This document shows, in pieces, positions 1 to 7,137 of a stretch of DNA of 43,171 nt. Every line of letters begins with the position of its first letter. Within the stretch, counting starts at the first letter, position 1. The position numbers were made by a program, and so were the translations under genes. The DNA is from Mycobacterium sp. UM_WGJ (GTDB taxonomy: Bacteria > Actinomycetota > Actinomycetes > Mycobacteriales > Mycobacteriaceae). Location of the stretch: NCBI RefSeq assembly GCF_000455125.1, contig NZ_AUWR01000044.1, positions 1-43,171 of the forward strand, written 5' to 3'. The notes under the pieces were generated by a model. The model ran no database searches and was not told the origin of the DNA. It saw only the letters and a list, made by a program, of their open reading frames with translations.

Positions 1-31
1 GGCAGCACACCCGATCCCTGGGTGTGCTGCC
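1..31. terminator. Perfect hairpin, likely terminator of an off-window gene
   Basis: Two perfect 12-base arms (1-12 GGCAGCACACCC and 20-31 GGGTGTGCTGCC) enclose a 7-base loop. A short T run, GCGTTTTGC, follows the 3' arm. This is the form of an intrinsic terminator for a gene entering from the left. The hairpin is seen directly; its termination role is inferred, since the upstream gene lies outside the window. Confidence 0.75.
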
Positions 32-134
32 GCGTTTTGCATTCTCGAGAAGGCCTATTTCGGCCGAAGGCAAGCGCTTTCGCCTCCGGTGCGCAATGAT
101 CTGGACGATGCCGTCGGCGTCCCGGCGGTTCGGA

Positions 135-164
135 TTGACCCCTGCCACCCCACTGGTGCACTAT
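135..164 (+). promoter_or_regulatory. Candidate promoter of the M-box transcript
   Basis: TTGACC at 135-140 resembles a -35 element. CACTAT at 159-164 (NANNNT) lies 18 bases further on as a possible -10. The predicted start, near 171, sits just before the riboswitch aptamer at 177. TATGGT at 162-167 also fits TANNNT, but its 21-base spacing from TTGACC is poor. This is a pattern match only. Confidence 0.4.
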
Positions 165-176
165 GGTTAAGCAAGC

Positions 177-349
177 ACCTCGTTAGGTGAGGCGTCTGCA
201 CGGATACAGGCCACTGACCCCGAACGTCGAAAGACGCCCCGGGTCAGGACAGCTCCTCCCGGATTAAGGGTTGAGCCCAAGTGGCTTCCGGGTCTGCACA
301 TTAGTGCAGGCCAGGACACGCCGTGCAGTGCCGAAGCTCTGACGAGAGG
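177..349 (+). promoter_or_regulatory. M-box (ykoK leader) Mg2+ riboswitch aptamer
   Basis: The sequence carries hallmark M-box blocks in order: CGTTAGGTGAGGC at 181-193, GTCGAAAGACGCC near 227-239, GGGTCA near 241, ATTAAGGG near 263, and GCAGTGCCGAAGCTCTGACG near the 3' end. CCTCGT (178-183) can pair with ACGAGAGG (342-349) to close the P1 helix. M-boxes bind Mg2+ and switch genes off when Mg2+ is plentiful. In M. tuberculosis one M-box precedes the PE20-PPE31 operon, so its position ahead of a PPE gene and an mgtC-like gene here fits a magnesium-limitation regulon. Confidence 0.95.
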
Positions 350-378
350 GGTGCGGATCTCGGTTGTCGCCGGGCTAC

Positions 379-437
379 TTCACCTCGTCGTGCATACGTG
401 CAGGCACCCGCGCGTGCCCAGGCCGAGAGGAGGTGAG
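379..437 (+). promoter_or_regulatory. Putative M-box expression platform sequestering a Shine-Dalgarno
   Basis: TTCACCTC (379-386) can pair with GAGGTGAG (430-437), burying the strong ribosome-binding site AGGAGGTGA (429-437 region). The same strand, CTCGTC (384-389), is complementary to GACGAG (341-346), which is the 3' side of aptamer helix P1. The three pairings cannot all form together. With Mg2+, P1 holds 341-346, strand 379-389 is free and masks the SD. Without Mg2+, 341-346 takes up 384-389 and the SD is released. Complementarity is seen directly; the switching logic is inferred. Confidence 0.6.
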
Positions 438-444
438 AGCGACA

Positions 445-519
445 TTGAGTCCGAGTGATAGTTCCTATCCGGGATCGGTGGTCGTCTCCTTCGATCTCGG
501 TACTGCTTTCACCATGTGA
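445..519 (+). CDS. Possible 24-codon leader ORF behind the M-box
   Basis: A TTG codon lies 7-8 bases after an unusually good Shine-Dalgarno (AGGAGGTGA). It opens a 24-codon frame that ends with TGA at 517-519. The peptide starts LSPSDSSYPG and ends GTAFTM. I recognise no family. It is too short for coding statistics, but a strong SD about 350 bases before the PPE start needs an explanation. A four-codon alternative starting with ATT at 444 is also possible. The PPE gene has its own ribosome-binding site, so this would be a regulatory leader peptide or a remnant of a lost gene. Confidence 0.35.
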   Translation: MSPSDSSYPGSVVVSFDLGTAFTM

Positions 520-544
520 TTCGCACCGGCGCTGAACTCGTCGA

Positions 545-576
545 CTGGCGTACCTCCCCGTAGCGGAAGGCGCCAG
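545..576 (+). other. Imperfect hairpin in the PPE leader
   Basis: CTGGCG (545-550) pairs with CGCCAG (571-576), and the inner bases 553-558 pair partly with 565-570. It begins 26 bases after the stop of the possible leader ORF and is not followed by a T tract. It may be an attenuator or a processing site. I see nothing else interpretable between 577 and the PPE ribosome-binding site. Confidence 0.3.
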
Positions 577-792
577 GCTTCGGCATGCCCTGAAATCGAT
601 TGGTAACTCGACCTATTCGTCGAGCGGACGATCGGTCTGGCATGAGTTGCTCCGGCATGTCGCCATGACCGCTGTCCCGATTCTCCTGCCGTCCGGATTA
701 CGGCTGCAACACATATCGGGCATCGACTCCGCCTGCACATCCCCAAGACCAGCCATTCGTGGCCGAAAAACCACCCAAAAAGGAGCAACGCC

Positions 793-1977
793 ATGGACTT
801 CGGAGCATTTCCGCCGGAAATCAACTCAGCACGTATCTACACCGGCCCCGGTTCGGGACCGATGATGGCCGCCGCGGCGGCATGGGACAAGATGGCCGCC
901 GAGCTCAGCTCGGCCGAGGCCGCCTATCAGGCCGTCATCAACGGACTTGTCAGCGAAGGCTGGATGGGGCCGGCTTCGGATGCAATGGCTGCCGCGGCGA
1001 CCCCCTACGCGGTATGGATGGGCGCCACCGCCGCCCGGGCAGAGCAGGCCGCCATGCAGGCCAAGGCGGCGGCCGCGGCGTTCGACGCCGCATATGCGAT
1101 GACGGTCGCGCCCCCGTTGATCGTCGCCAACCGGTCTGCGCTCGCAGCGCTCGTGGCGACCAACGTCCTCGGCCAGAACGCTGCCGCGATTGCCGCCACC
1201 GAGGCGCAATACGGCCAGATGTGGGCCCAGGACGCCGCCGCGATGTATGGCTACGCGGCGTCATCAGCGGTGGCCACCAAGGTCACGCCGTTCACCGCGC
1301 CGCATGAGGTCGTCGACCCGTCGGCGCAGGGTGCCCAGCAAGCCGCGGTCTCCCAGGCCGCCGGCACGGCCGCTACGTCGAACGCGCAATCCGCAGCGTC
1401 CCAGGCGCTTACGAATACGCCGCAGGCGCTGCAGGCGCTCGCGACACCGGTGCAGCCGCCGCTGACGGGCGGTGAGGCGATCAGCACCGGCGACCTGGCG
1501 AACGGCGTGACCAACCTGATGAGCAGCTCGTTCAGCCCGATGGGCGCGGCGGCGATCTCCAGCTTCGCCGCCGACATGGCAGTGGTGCGTGGCGCTGCCA
1601 TCGCCGCCGGCGATCCCCTGGGCTTGGGCGCGATCGACCCGTTCACGCCCACCATCGGGGGGCTTGGCGCCGGACTCGGCAACGGAATGCACGGGCTGAG
1701 CCCGCTCGGGATAGCCTCGGGTTCCATGGGAAACGCGCCCTCGGTGGGTGCCATGTCTGTCCCGAAGACGTGGGCCGCGTCGGTTCCGGCCACCGGTCCC
1801 GTCGGGGGAGCCGCGGCAACCGGGTGGACGGTGTCGGCACCCGCGCCTCAGGCGGGCCCGGCCGGCATGCCCGGGGTGCCGCTGGCGGGCGCCGGGCAGG
1901 GCCGAAACTACGGTTTCGCCGCCCCGCGGTACGGCTTCAAGCCCACCGTGATGGCTCGGCCGGTGGTCGCCGGCTAG
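793..1977 (+). CDS. PPE family protein, SVP subgroup
   Basis: The 394-residue protein has the PPE signature near its start (MDFGAFPPEINSARIY, with P7-P8-E9). A helical Ala-rich PPE domain runs to about residue 165 and includes the EGWMG turn at 55-59. The C-terminal part carries the SVP motif GAMSVPKTW at about 319-327 and ends in a Gly/Pro-rich tail with RYGF. PPE proteins are exported by type VII (ESX) systems, usually with a PE partner, and act at the cell envelope. The start has a clear SD (AAGGAGCAACGCC before ATG). No PE gene lies directly upstream, unlike the Mg2+-regulated PE20-PPE31 arrangement. M-box control suggests induction under Mg2+ starvation, perhaps in nutrient or ion access across the outer membrane. 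Confidence 0.93.
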   Translation: MDFGAFPPEINSARIYTGPGSGPMMAAAAAWDKMAAELSSAEAAYQAVINGLVSEGWMGPASDAMAAAATPYAVWMGATAARAEQAAMQAKAAAAAFDAAYAMTVAPPLIVANRSALAALVATNVLGQNAAAIAATEAQYGQMWAQDAAAMYGYAASSAVATKVTPFTAPHEVVDPSAQGAQQAAVSQAAGTAATSNAQSAASQALTNTPQALQALATPVQPPLTGGEAISTGDLANGVTNLMSSSFSPMGAAAISSFAADMAVVRGAAIAAGDPLGLGAIDPFTPTIGGLGAGLGNGMHGLSPLGIASGSMGNAPSVGAMSVPKTWAASVPATGPVGGAAATGWTVSAPAPQAGPAGMPGVPLAGAGQGRNYGFAAPRYGFKPTVMARPVVAG

Positions 1978-1998
1978 GCATGTGTCATCGTTGACGTC

Positions 1999-2709
1999 AT
2001 GCAGACGCTGAGCGTCGCCGAGTTCACGTTGCGACTGGCTGTCGGGCTGGGCTGCGGTGCACTGATCGGGCTGGAAAGACAGTGGCGTGCCCGAATGGCG
2101 GGACTGCGTACCAATGCGCTCGTGGCCGCCGGCGCGACGCTGTTCGTGCTGTATGCCGTCGCCGTGGAACCCAACTCGACCCGCGTCGCGTCGTACGTGG
2201 TGTCGGGGGTGGGCTTCCTCGGCGGCGGGGTGATCCTGCGCGAGGGGTTCAACGTCCGCGGTCTCAACACCGCGGCCACCCTGTGGTGTTCGGCCGCAGT
2301 GGGCGTGCTGGCGGCAGCCGGCGATCTGGTGTTCGCGCTGATCGGGACCGGCGCGATCGTCGGCACCCATCTGCTGCTGCGGCCGCTGGGGCGGTTCATC
2401 GACCGTGATCAGCACGTAGAGGAGGACGAACCGCATTCGCCTTACGAAGTGCAGGTGATCTGCCGGCCGAAGTCCGAGAAGTACCTGCGCGCCCAGATCG
2501 TGCAGCACACCGCCAGCAACGACCTGATCCTGCGGGGGATTCACACCGTTCGCGCCGGCGAGGACAACATCGCGCTCACCGCGTCGATGCTGTCGGACAG
2601 TCGGGCGCCGGACCGGCTTGAGCGCCTGGTGAGCGAGTTGTCACTGCAGCCGGGCGTCTACGCGGTCCAGTGGCATGCCGAAGATCAGTCGTCGCTGTCA
2701 CCGGACTGA
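1999..2709 (+). CDS. mgtC: MgtC/SapB family membrane protein
   Basis: This 236-residue protein matches MgtC, the virulence factor needed for growth in low Mg2+ and inside macrophages. Residues 1-140 form the MgtC/SapB membrane domain, with the conserved GLERQWRARMAGLRTNALV stretch and VSGVGFLGGGVILREG. Residues 150-230 form the soluble ACT-like C-terminal domain seen in long MgtC proteins. It follows the PPE gene after 21 bases, so the two are probably co-transcribed under the upstream M-box. No strong SD is visible before the ATG, which suggests coupling to the PPE gene. In M. tuberculosis mgtC (Rv1811) also lies near M-box-controlled PPE genes. Confidence 0.92.
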   Translation: MQTLSVAEFTLRLAVGLGCGALIGLERQWRARMAGLRTNALVAAGATLFVLYAVAVEPNSTRVASYVVSGVGFLGGGVILREGFNVRGLNTAATLWCSAAVGVLAAAGDLVFALIGTGAIVGTHLLLRPLGRFIDRDQHVEEDEPHSPYEVQVICRPKSEKYLRAQIVQHTASNDLILRGIHTVRAGEDNIALTASMLSDSRAPDRLERLVSELSLQPGVYAVQWHAEDQSSLSPD

Positions 2710-2749
2710 GCCCGGCGACGTCTAGGCTGTTGTTCCGGAGGTAGCGACG

Positions 2750-3673
2750 GTGGATGCGTTCGCAGCGGTGTGGTCGGCGTTGCCCGGGCCGATGCGCGAC
2801 CCGGTTATCTTTGCCGTGCCTTTTTTCCTGCTGCTGCTCTCGCTCGAGTGGTTCGCCGCGCGCAAACTGGAGCAGTCCGAAGCAGAGCTGGTGCCGGTCG
2901 GGGCCTATCGCACCCCGGACGCCTGGGCGAGCATCTCGATGGGCCTGGTGTCCATGGCCACCACCGCCGGCTGGAAGTTCGTCGCGCTGCTGGGTTACGC
3001 AGCCATCTATACCTACCTCGCGCCGTGGCATCTGTCGCCGCAGCGCTGGTACACCTGGGTGATCGCACTCGTCGGGGTGGATCTGCTCTACTACACCTAC
3101 CACCGCATCGCGCATCGGATCCGGCTGATCTGGGCGACTCATCAGGCGCACCACTCCAGCCGCTACTTCAACTTCGCCACGGCGCTACGCCAGAAGTGGA
3201 ACAACAGCGGCGAGATCCTGATGTGGATTCCCCTGCCGCTGTTGGGCATTCCGCCGTGGATGGTGTTCGCCAGCTTTTCGGTGAGCCTGGTCTACCAGTT
3301 CTGGGTCCACACCGAGCGGATCGACAAGCTGCCTCGGGCAGTCGAGTTCATCTTCAACACTCCATCGCATCACCGGGTGCACCACGGCATGGACCCGGAG
3401 TACCTGGACAAGAACTACGGCGGGATCCTCATCATCTGGGACCGGCTGTTCGGCAGCTTCGCCGCCGAGCGGTTTCGCCCGCATTACGGGCTGACCAAGC
3501 CGGTCGACACCTTCAACATCGTGACCCTGCAATTCCACGAGTACGCCTCGATCATCGCCGATGTACGCCGTGCGACGCGGTGGCGCGACCGGCTGGGCTA
3601 CATCTTCGGACCGCCCGGCTGGCAGCCCGTGGGCCCGGCAGCGGCCGTCTCCCAGCAACCGAGATTGCCGTGA
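2750..3673 (+). CDS. Fatty acid hydroxylase/sterol desaturase family protein
   Basis: The 307-residue integral membrane protein carries the histidine boxes of the di-iron hydroxylase superfamily: HRIAH (118-122), HQAHH (131-135) and HHRVHH (207-212). An extra His is at 187. Hydrophobic segments near 18-35, 70-90 and 160-185 embed it in the membrane. Such enzymes use O2 to hydroxylate or desaturate lipids. The M. tuberculosis counterpart is Rv1814 (named erg3), but mycobacteria do not make sterols de novo, so the true substrate is unknown. The GTG start has GGAGGT at 2737-2742. It may be read from its own promoter, as it starts 40 bases after mgtC. Confidence 0.9.
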   Translation: MDAFAAVWSALPGPMRDPVIFAVPFFLLLLSLEWFAARKLEQSEAELVPVGAYRTPDAWASISMGLVSMATTAGWKFVALLGYAAIYTYLAPWHLSPQRWYTWVIALVGVDLLYYTYHRIAHRIRLIWATHQAHHSSRYFNFATALRQKWNNSGEILMWIPLPLLGIPPWMVFASFSVSLVYQFWVHTERIDKLPRAVEFIFNTPSHHRVHHGMDPEYLDKNYGGILIIWDRLFGSFAAERFRPHYGLTKPVDTFNIVTLQFHEYASIIADVRRATRWRDRLGYIFGPPGWQPVGPAAAVSQQPRLP

Positions 3674-3781
3674 CGTAATGCGGGGCACACCGGCGGGTGT
3701 TCGCCTAGGCTGACTAACGTCGCATCGCAGCGACAACGCCCGGCGAGTCAGGCCGCGGCGGGCCGATGAAAAGGGGACAAC

Positions 3782-4345
3782 GTGGCACAGAGCTTGGGAG
3801 ACACGCTCACGGCAGGTAAGAAGCTCGTCAAGGGCGAGTCGCTGACCTCTAACAACGGGGCTTACACCCTGACGCTGCAGGAGGACGGCAACCTGGTGCT
3901 GGCGGCGAGGGGCAAAGCGATCTGGGCATCGGGTACCAACGGCAACGACGTGGTCCGTGCCGAGGTGCAGGCGGACGGAAACTTCGTGCTCTACACGGCC
4001 GACAAGCCGATTTGGCACACCGACACCAAGGGCAAGAAGGACGTCAAGCTGGTTCTGCAAGACGACCGCAACCTGGTGCTCTACGCTGCCGACGGCGCGG
4101 CCTGGTCCACCAAGACCGAGACCGACGCCCCGCCGCCGGAGGAGCCCAAGGCTGAAGAGGCGCCGGCTCCCGTGGAGGAGGCCGCACCCGCGGCACGCAC
4201 CTACACCGTGGTCGCCGGTGACACCCTGTTCGCCATCGCCGAGCGGTTCTACGGCGACGGCAACAAGTACCCGCAGATCGCGGAGGCCAGCGGCATCGCC
4301 AACCCTGACCTGATTCACCCCGGTCAGGAGCTGACGATCCCCTGA
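3782..4345 (+). CDS. B-lectin (mannose-binding) plus LysM domain protein
   Basis: The 187-residue protein has a monocot-type B-lectin domain at about 1-112 with three sugar-binding repeats of the form QxDxNxVx[10 protein letters not shown] (33-41), QADGNFVLY (63-71) and QDDRNLVLY (93-101). A Pro/Glu/Ala-rich linker spans 116-138. A LysM domain (140-187) ends in HPGQELTIP and should bind peptidoglycan. M. smegmatis has a described mannose-binding lectin with this architecture. The first repeat has Ala41 where the motif has Tyr. No signal peptide is visible, although the likely ligands lie outside the membrane. The GTG start follows AAAAGGGGACAAC. A strong hairpin terminator follows. Confidence 0.93.
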   Translation: MAQSLGDTLTAGKKLVKGESLTSNNGAYTLTLQEDGNLVLAARGKAIWASGTNGNDVVRAEVQADGNFVLYTADKPIWHTDTKGKKDVKLVLQDDRNLVLYAADGAAWSTKTETDAPPPEEPKAEEAPAPVEEAAPAARTYTVVAGDTLFAIAERFYGDGNKYPQIAEASGIANPDLIHPGQELTIP

Positions 4346-4363
4346 TCGCCGCACAACGCCGCC

Positions 4364-4398
4364 GCGGCGGCCCGGATCCCTTGGGGCCGGGCCGCCGC
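4364..4398 (+). terminator. GC-rich hairpin terminator after the lectin gene
   Basis: Perfect 12-base arms (GCGGCGGCCCGG at 4364-4375 and CCGGGCCGCCGC at 4387-4398) enclose an 11-base loop, 18 bases after the lectin stop codon. No U tract follows, as is common for mycobacterial terminator-like hairpins. It separates the lectin gene from the protease gene. Confidence 0.7.
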
Positions 4399-4461
4399 GC
4401 TGCGACATGGTGGCTTGATCCGGCCGGACCGAAACCGGCCCTCAACGATAGGAGTCGACGG

Positions 4462-5136
4462 TTGCGCAGGCGCGTTGCGCGGGTGCTGGCGGTGCTGCTG
4501 GGGATCGGTGCGACAGTTGCTGAGCCGACGGTCTTTCCGGCTAGAGCCGATCGGGTGCTGGTGTTCCCCGGGATGGAGATCCGCCAAGACACCCACGTCT
4601 GCACTCTCGGCTACGTCGACCCGGTGATGCGGATCGCCTTCACCGCCGGCCATTGCCGGGGAAGCGGAACCGTCACCGACCGCGGCGGGGCGGTCATCGG
4701 CAGGTTGGCGACCTTTCGCGACAACACTCCCAATGGTTCGACCGTCAACACCGACCAGGTGATCGCCGACTACGAGTCGATCGTGCTGGCCGACGATGTC
4801 GACGTCAACGATGTCCTCCCGGGCGGGCTGCAGCTGCAGGCCGGCCCCGACACCGAGCTGAAACCCGGTGATCCGGTCTGCCACTTCGGCATCGTGACCG
4901 GCGAGACCTGCGGCAACATCGAACGGGTCAACAACGGATGGTTCACCATGACGCGCAGCATTCGCAGTCAGCAGGGTGACTCCGGCGGCCCCGTGTATGC
5001 GCCGGGCGGCTCCGGCCCGGCCCGGATCGTCGGGCTGTTCAACAGTGTCTGGGGCGAATTCCCCGCCGCGGTGTCATGGTCGGCGATCTCGCAACAGGTC
5101 CGTGAAGACGTCGGCGTGCCGTCCCCGCTGTCGTGA
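4462..5136 (+). CDS. Secreted trypsin-like serine protease (Rv1815-like)
   Basis: With the TTG start at 4462 (SD ATAGGAG at 4448-4454), the product has 224 residues and a Sec signal peptide: MRRRVARV, a hydrophobic core to about residue 20, and a likely cut after PARA near residue 29. The chymotrypsin-fold triad is readable as His64 (TAGHC), Asp103 (IADYESI) and Ser174 (QGDSGGP). Cysteines 47/65 and 140/150 could form disulfides. It matches Rv1815 in length and family. An in-frame extension upstream to 4381 lacks an SD and overlaps the terminator hairpin, so it was not used. The stop overlaps the next start (GTGA), implying translational coupling. Confidence 0.88.
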   Translation: MRRRVARVLAVLLGIGATVAEPTVFPARADRVLVFPGMEIRQDTHVCTLGYVDPVMRIAFTAGHCRGSGTVTDRGGAVIGRLATFRDNTPNGSTVNTDQVIADYESIVLADDVDVNDVLPGGLQLQAGPDTELKPGDPVCHFGIVTGETCGNIERVNNGWFTMTRSIRSQQGDSGGPVYAPGGSGPARIVGLFNSVWGEFPAAVSWSAISQQVREDVGVPSPLS

Positions 5137-5633
5137 CCCCGCCGCCTCGACCACCCATCCAGATCGCATGGGTCACAAACGATCTCGACGCCACCGAGTC
5201 GACGCTGACCGCGTTGCTCGGCGTGCGCAAATGGATCCGTATGCCCGGGGTGCACTTCGCCCCGGACACCTGCAGCTACCTCGACGAGCCGGCTGATTTC
5301 GTCGCCGACATCGCGCTGAGCTACGTTGGCGACATGCAGTTGGAGCTGATCGCGCCGGTGCGCGGACGCAGCCTCTACGACGACTTCCTCCGTGCCCACG
5401 GGCCGGGCCTGCACCATGTCTGCATCGAGGCCGAGGATCCCGAAACCTTCGACGTTATGCTGAGCGACACCGCCGAACAGGGCGCCCAGGTGGTAGCCCG
5501 GGGCGTGATGCCCGGCGGTATGCAGTTCGCCTACATCTCAGCTCCGGACGCCGGCATCCCTTACCTGGAGATCGCCTACATCCCAGCCGAGATCCGAGCG
5601 GTCTTCGACTACATCAAACAGGAGCAGCGGTAA
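5133..5633 (+). CDS. VOC (glyoxalase/bleomycin-resistance fold) family protein
   Basis: The 166-residue protein has the two beta-alpha-beta-beta-beta modules of the vicinal oxygen chelate fold. Likely metal ligands are Gln10 (QIAWVTND), Glu71 (QLELI), His94 or His95 (GLHHVC) and the Glu in [11 protein letters not shown] proteins include glyoxalases, methylmalonyl-CoA epimerases and extradiol dioxygenases; the substrate here cannot be told. It overlaps the protease gene by 4 bp and is followed after 52 bases by the FAD-dependent oxidoreductase, so a role in the same catabolic step as that enzyme is plausible but inferred. Confidence 0.85.
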   Translation: MTPPPRPPIQIAWVTNDLDATESTLTALLGVRKWIRMPGVHFAPDTCSYLDEPADFVADIALSYVGDMQLELIAPVRGRSLYDDFLRAHGPGLHHVCIEAEDPETFDVMLSDTAEQGAQVVARGVMPGGMQFAYISAPDAGIPYLEIAYIPAEIRAVFDYIKQEQR

Positions 5634-5685
5634 CCACCGCATCGGCGCCGATGGCCAGCGCCGGCGACGAAGAGGAGTGGCGGCA

Positions 5686-7137
5686 ATGAGCACCCAGATC
5701 CCGGACACCACCAGTGCCGAAACGGTTTCGGAGTGGTCCGACGAGTTCGACGTCGTGGTGATCGGCTTCGGCATCGGTGGCGGCTGCGCGGCCGTCACCG
5801 CGGCGGCGGCCGGGGCTCGGGTCCTGGTCCTGGAGCGGGCCGCCGAGGCCGGTGGCACCACCGCCATGGCCGGCGGCCATTTCTACCTCGGCGGTGGCAC
5901 TGCGGTCCAGGAAGCCACCGGGCATGCCGACACCGCGGACGAGATGTACAAGTACCTCGTCGCGGTGTCGCGCGAACCCGAGCACGACAAGATCCGGGCC
6001 TACTGCGACGGCAGCGTCGAGCACTTCAATTGGCTTGAAGACCTCGGAATTGCGTTCGAGCGCAGCTACTACCCGGAGAAGGCGGTGATCCAGCCCAACA
6101 CCGAGGGGCTGATGTTCACCGGCAACGAGAAGGTGTGGCCGTTTTTGAACGAGGCCGTTCCGGCGCCACGCGGGCACAAGGTTCCGGTGCCCGGTGACAC
6201 CCAGGGCGCCAAGATGGCAATCGACCTGCTGCTGAAGCGGGCCGACAACCTCGGGGTGACGATCCGCTACGAAACCGGTGCCATCAGGCTGGTCACCGAC
6301 GCCTCCGGCGCCGTCGTGGGTGTCACGTGGAAGCACTTCACCGAAAGCGGTGTGGTCAAAGCGAAGTCGGTGGTGATTGCCGCCGGTGGCTTCGTGATGA
6401 ACCCGGAGATGGTCGCCCAGTACACGCCGAAGCTCGCCGAGAAGCCGTTCGTGCTGGGCAACACCTACGACGACGGGCTGGGCATCCGGATGGGGATGTC
6501 GGCGGGCGGCGCCACCAAGCACATGGACCAGATCTTCATCACCGCGCCGGTCTACCCGCCGTCGATCCTGCTGACCGGCATCATCGTCAACAAGGAGGGC
6601 AAGCGCTTCGTCGCCGAGGACTCCTACCACTCGCGCACCTCGGGATTCGTCATGGACCAGCCCGACAGCGCGGCCTTCCTGATCGTCGACGAGGCCCACA
6701 TGCGCAAGCCGCAGGTGCCCTTGGTCCCGCTGATCGACGGATGGGAGACCGTTCCGGAAATGGAAGCCGCACTGGGCATTCCGGAAGGAAACCTGGTCGC
6801 GACACTGGACCGCTACAACACCTACGCGGCGCAGGGACAGGACCCGGACTTCCACAAGCAGCCGCCGTTCCTGGCTCCGCAGGACAATGGCCCGTGGGGC
6901 GCTTTCGACCTATCGCTGGGCAAGGCGATCTACGCCGGCTTCACCATCGGCGGGTTGGCGACGTCGGTGGACGGCGAGGTGCTGCGCAGTGACGGCCGGC
7001 CCATTCCGGGGCTCTACGCCGCCGGAGCCTGTGCGGCCAACATCGCCCAGGACGGTAAGGGATACGCCAGCGGGACCCAGTTGGGCGAGGGCTCGTTCTT
7101 CGGCCGGCGCGCCGGGGCGCACGCGGCAACTCGTTAG
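5686..7137 (+). CDS. FAD-binding oxidoreductase, KstD/fumarate-reductase flavoprotein family (Rv1817-like)
   Basis: The 483-residue protein opens with a Rossmann FAD-binding motif, [12 protein letters not shown] (GxGxxG at 27-32). It ends with the typical second FAD segment, [11 protein letters not shown]...GYASG. The overall layout is that of 3-ketosteroid delta-1-dehydrogenases and fumarate-reductase-like flavoproteins, which take electrons from or add them to a C-C bond. The ATG at 5686 is preferred over a GTG nine bases earlier because AGAGGAG (5671-5677) is then 8 bases upstream. Its counterpart in M. tuberculosis is Rv1817, whose substrate is not settled. The stop codon shares bases with the stop of the convergent ABC transporter. 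Confidence 0.87.
   Translation: MSTQIPDTTSAETVSEWSDEFDVVVIGFGIGGGCAAVTAAAAGARVLVLERAAEAGGTTAMAGGHFYLGGGTAVQEATGHADTADEMYKYLVAVSREPEHDKIRAYCDGSVEHFNWLEDLGIAFERSYYPEKAVIQPNTEGLMFTGNEKVWPFLNEAVPAPRGHKVPVPGDTQGAKMAIDLLLKRADNLGVTIRYETGAIRLVTDASGAVVGVTWKHFTESGVVKAKSVVIAAGGFVMNPEMVAQYTPKLAEKPFVLGNTYDDGLGIRMGMSAGGATKHMDQIFITAPVYPPSILLTGIIVNKEGKRFVAEDSYHSRTSGFVMDQPDSAAFLIVDEAHMRKPQVPLVPLIDGWETVPEMEAALGIPEGNLVATLDRYNTYAAQGQDPDFHKQPPFLAPQDNGPWGAFDLSLGKAIYAGFTIGGLATSVDGEVLRSDGRPIPGLYAAGACAANIAQDGKGYASGTQLGEGSFFGRRAGAHAATR

Noticed and set aside
465-824. A 119-codon minus-strand frame in the PPE leader
   Set aside because: No SD, Arg/Ser/Cys-rich composition and no recognisable domain. It lies antisense to a structured riboswitch leader and the PPE start.
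1264-2544. Long minus-strand open frame across the PPE and mgtC genes
   Set aside because: Overlaps two genes with clear family motifs on the other strand; it has the composition of a shadow frame in high-GC DNA.
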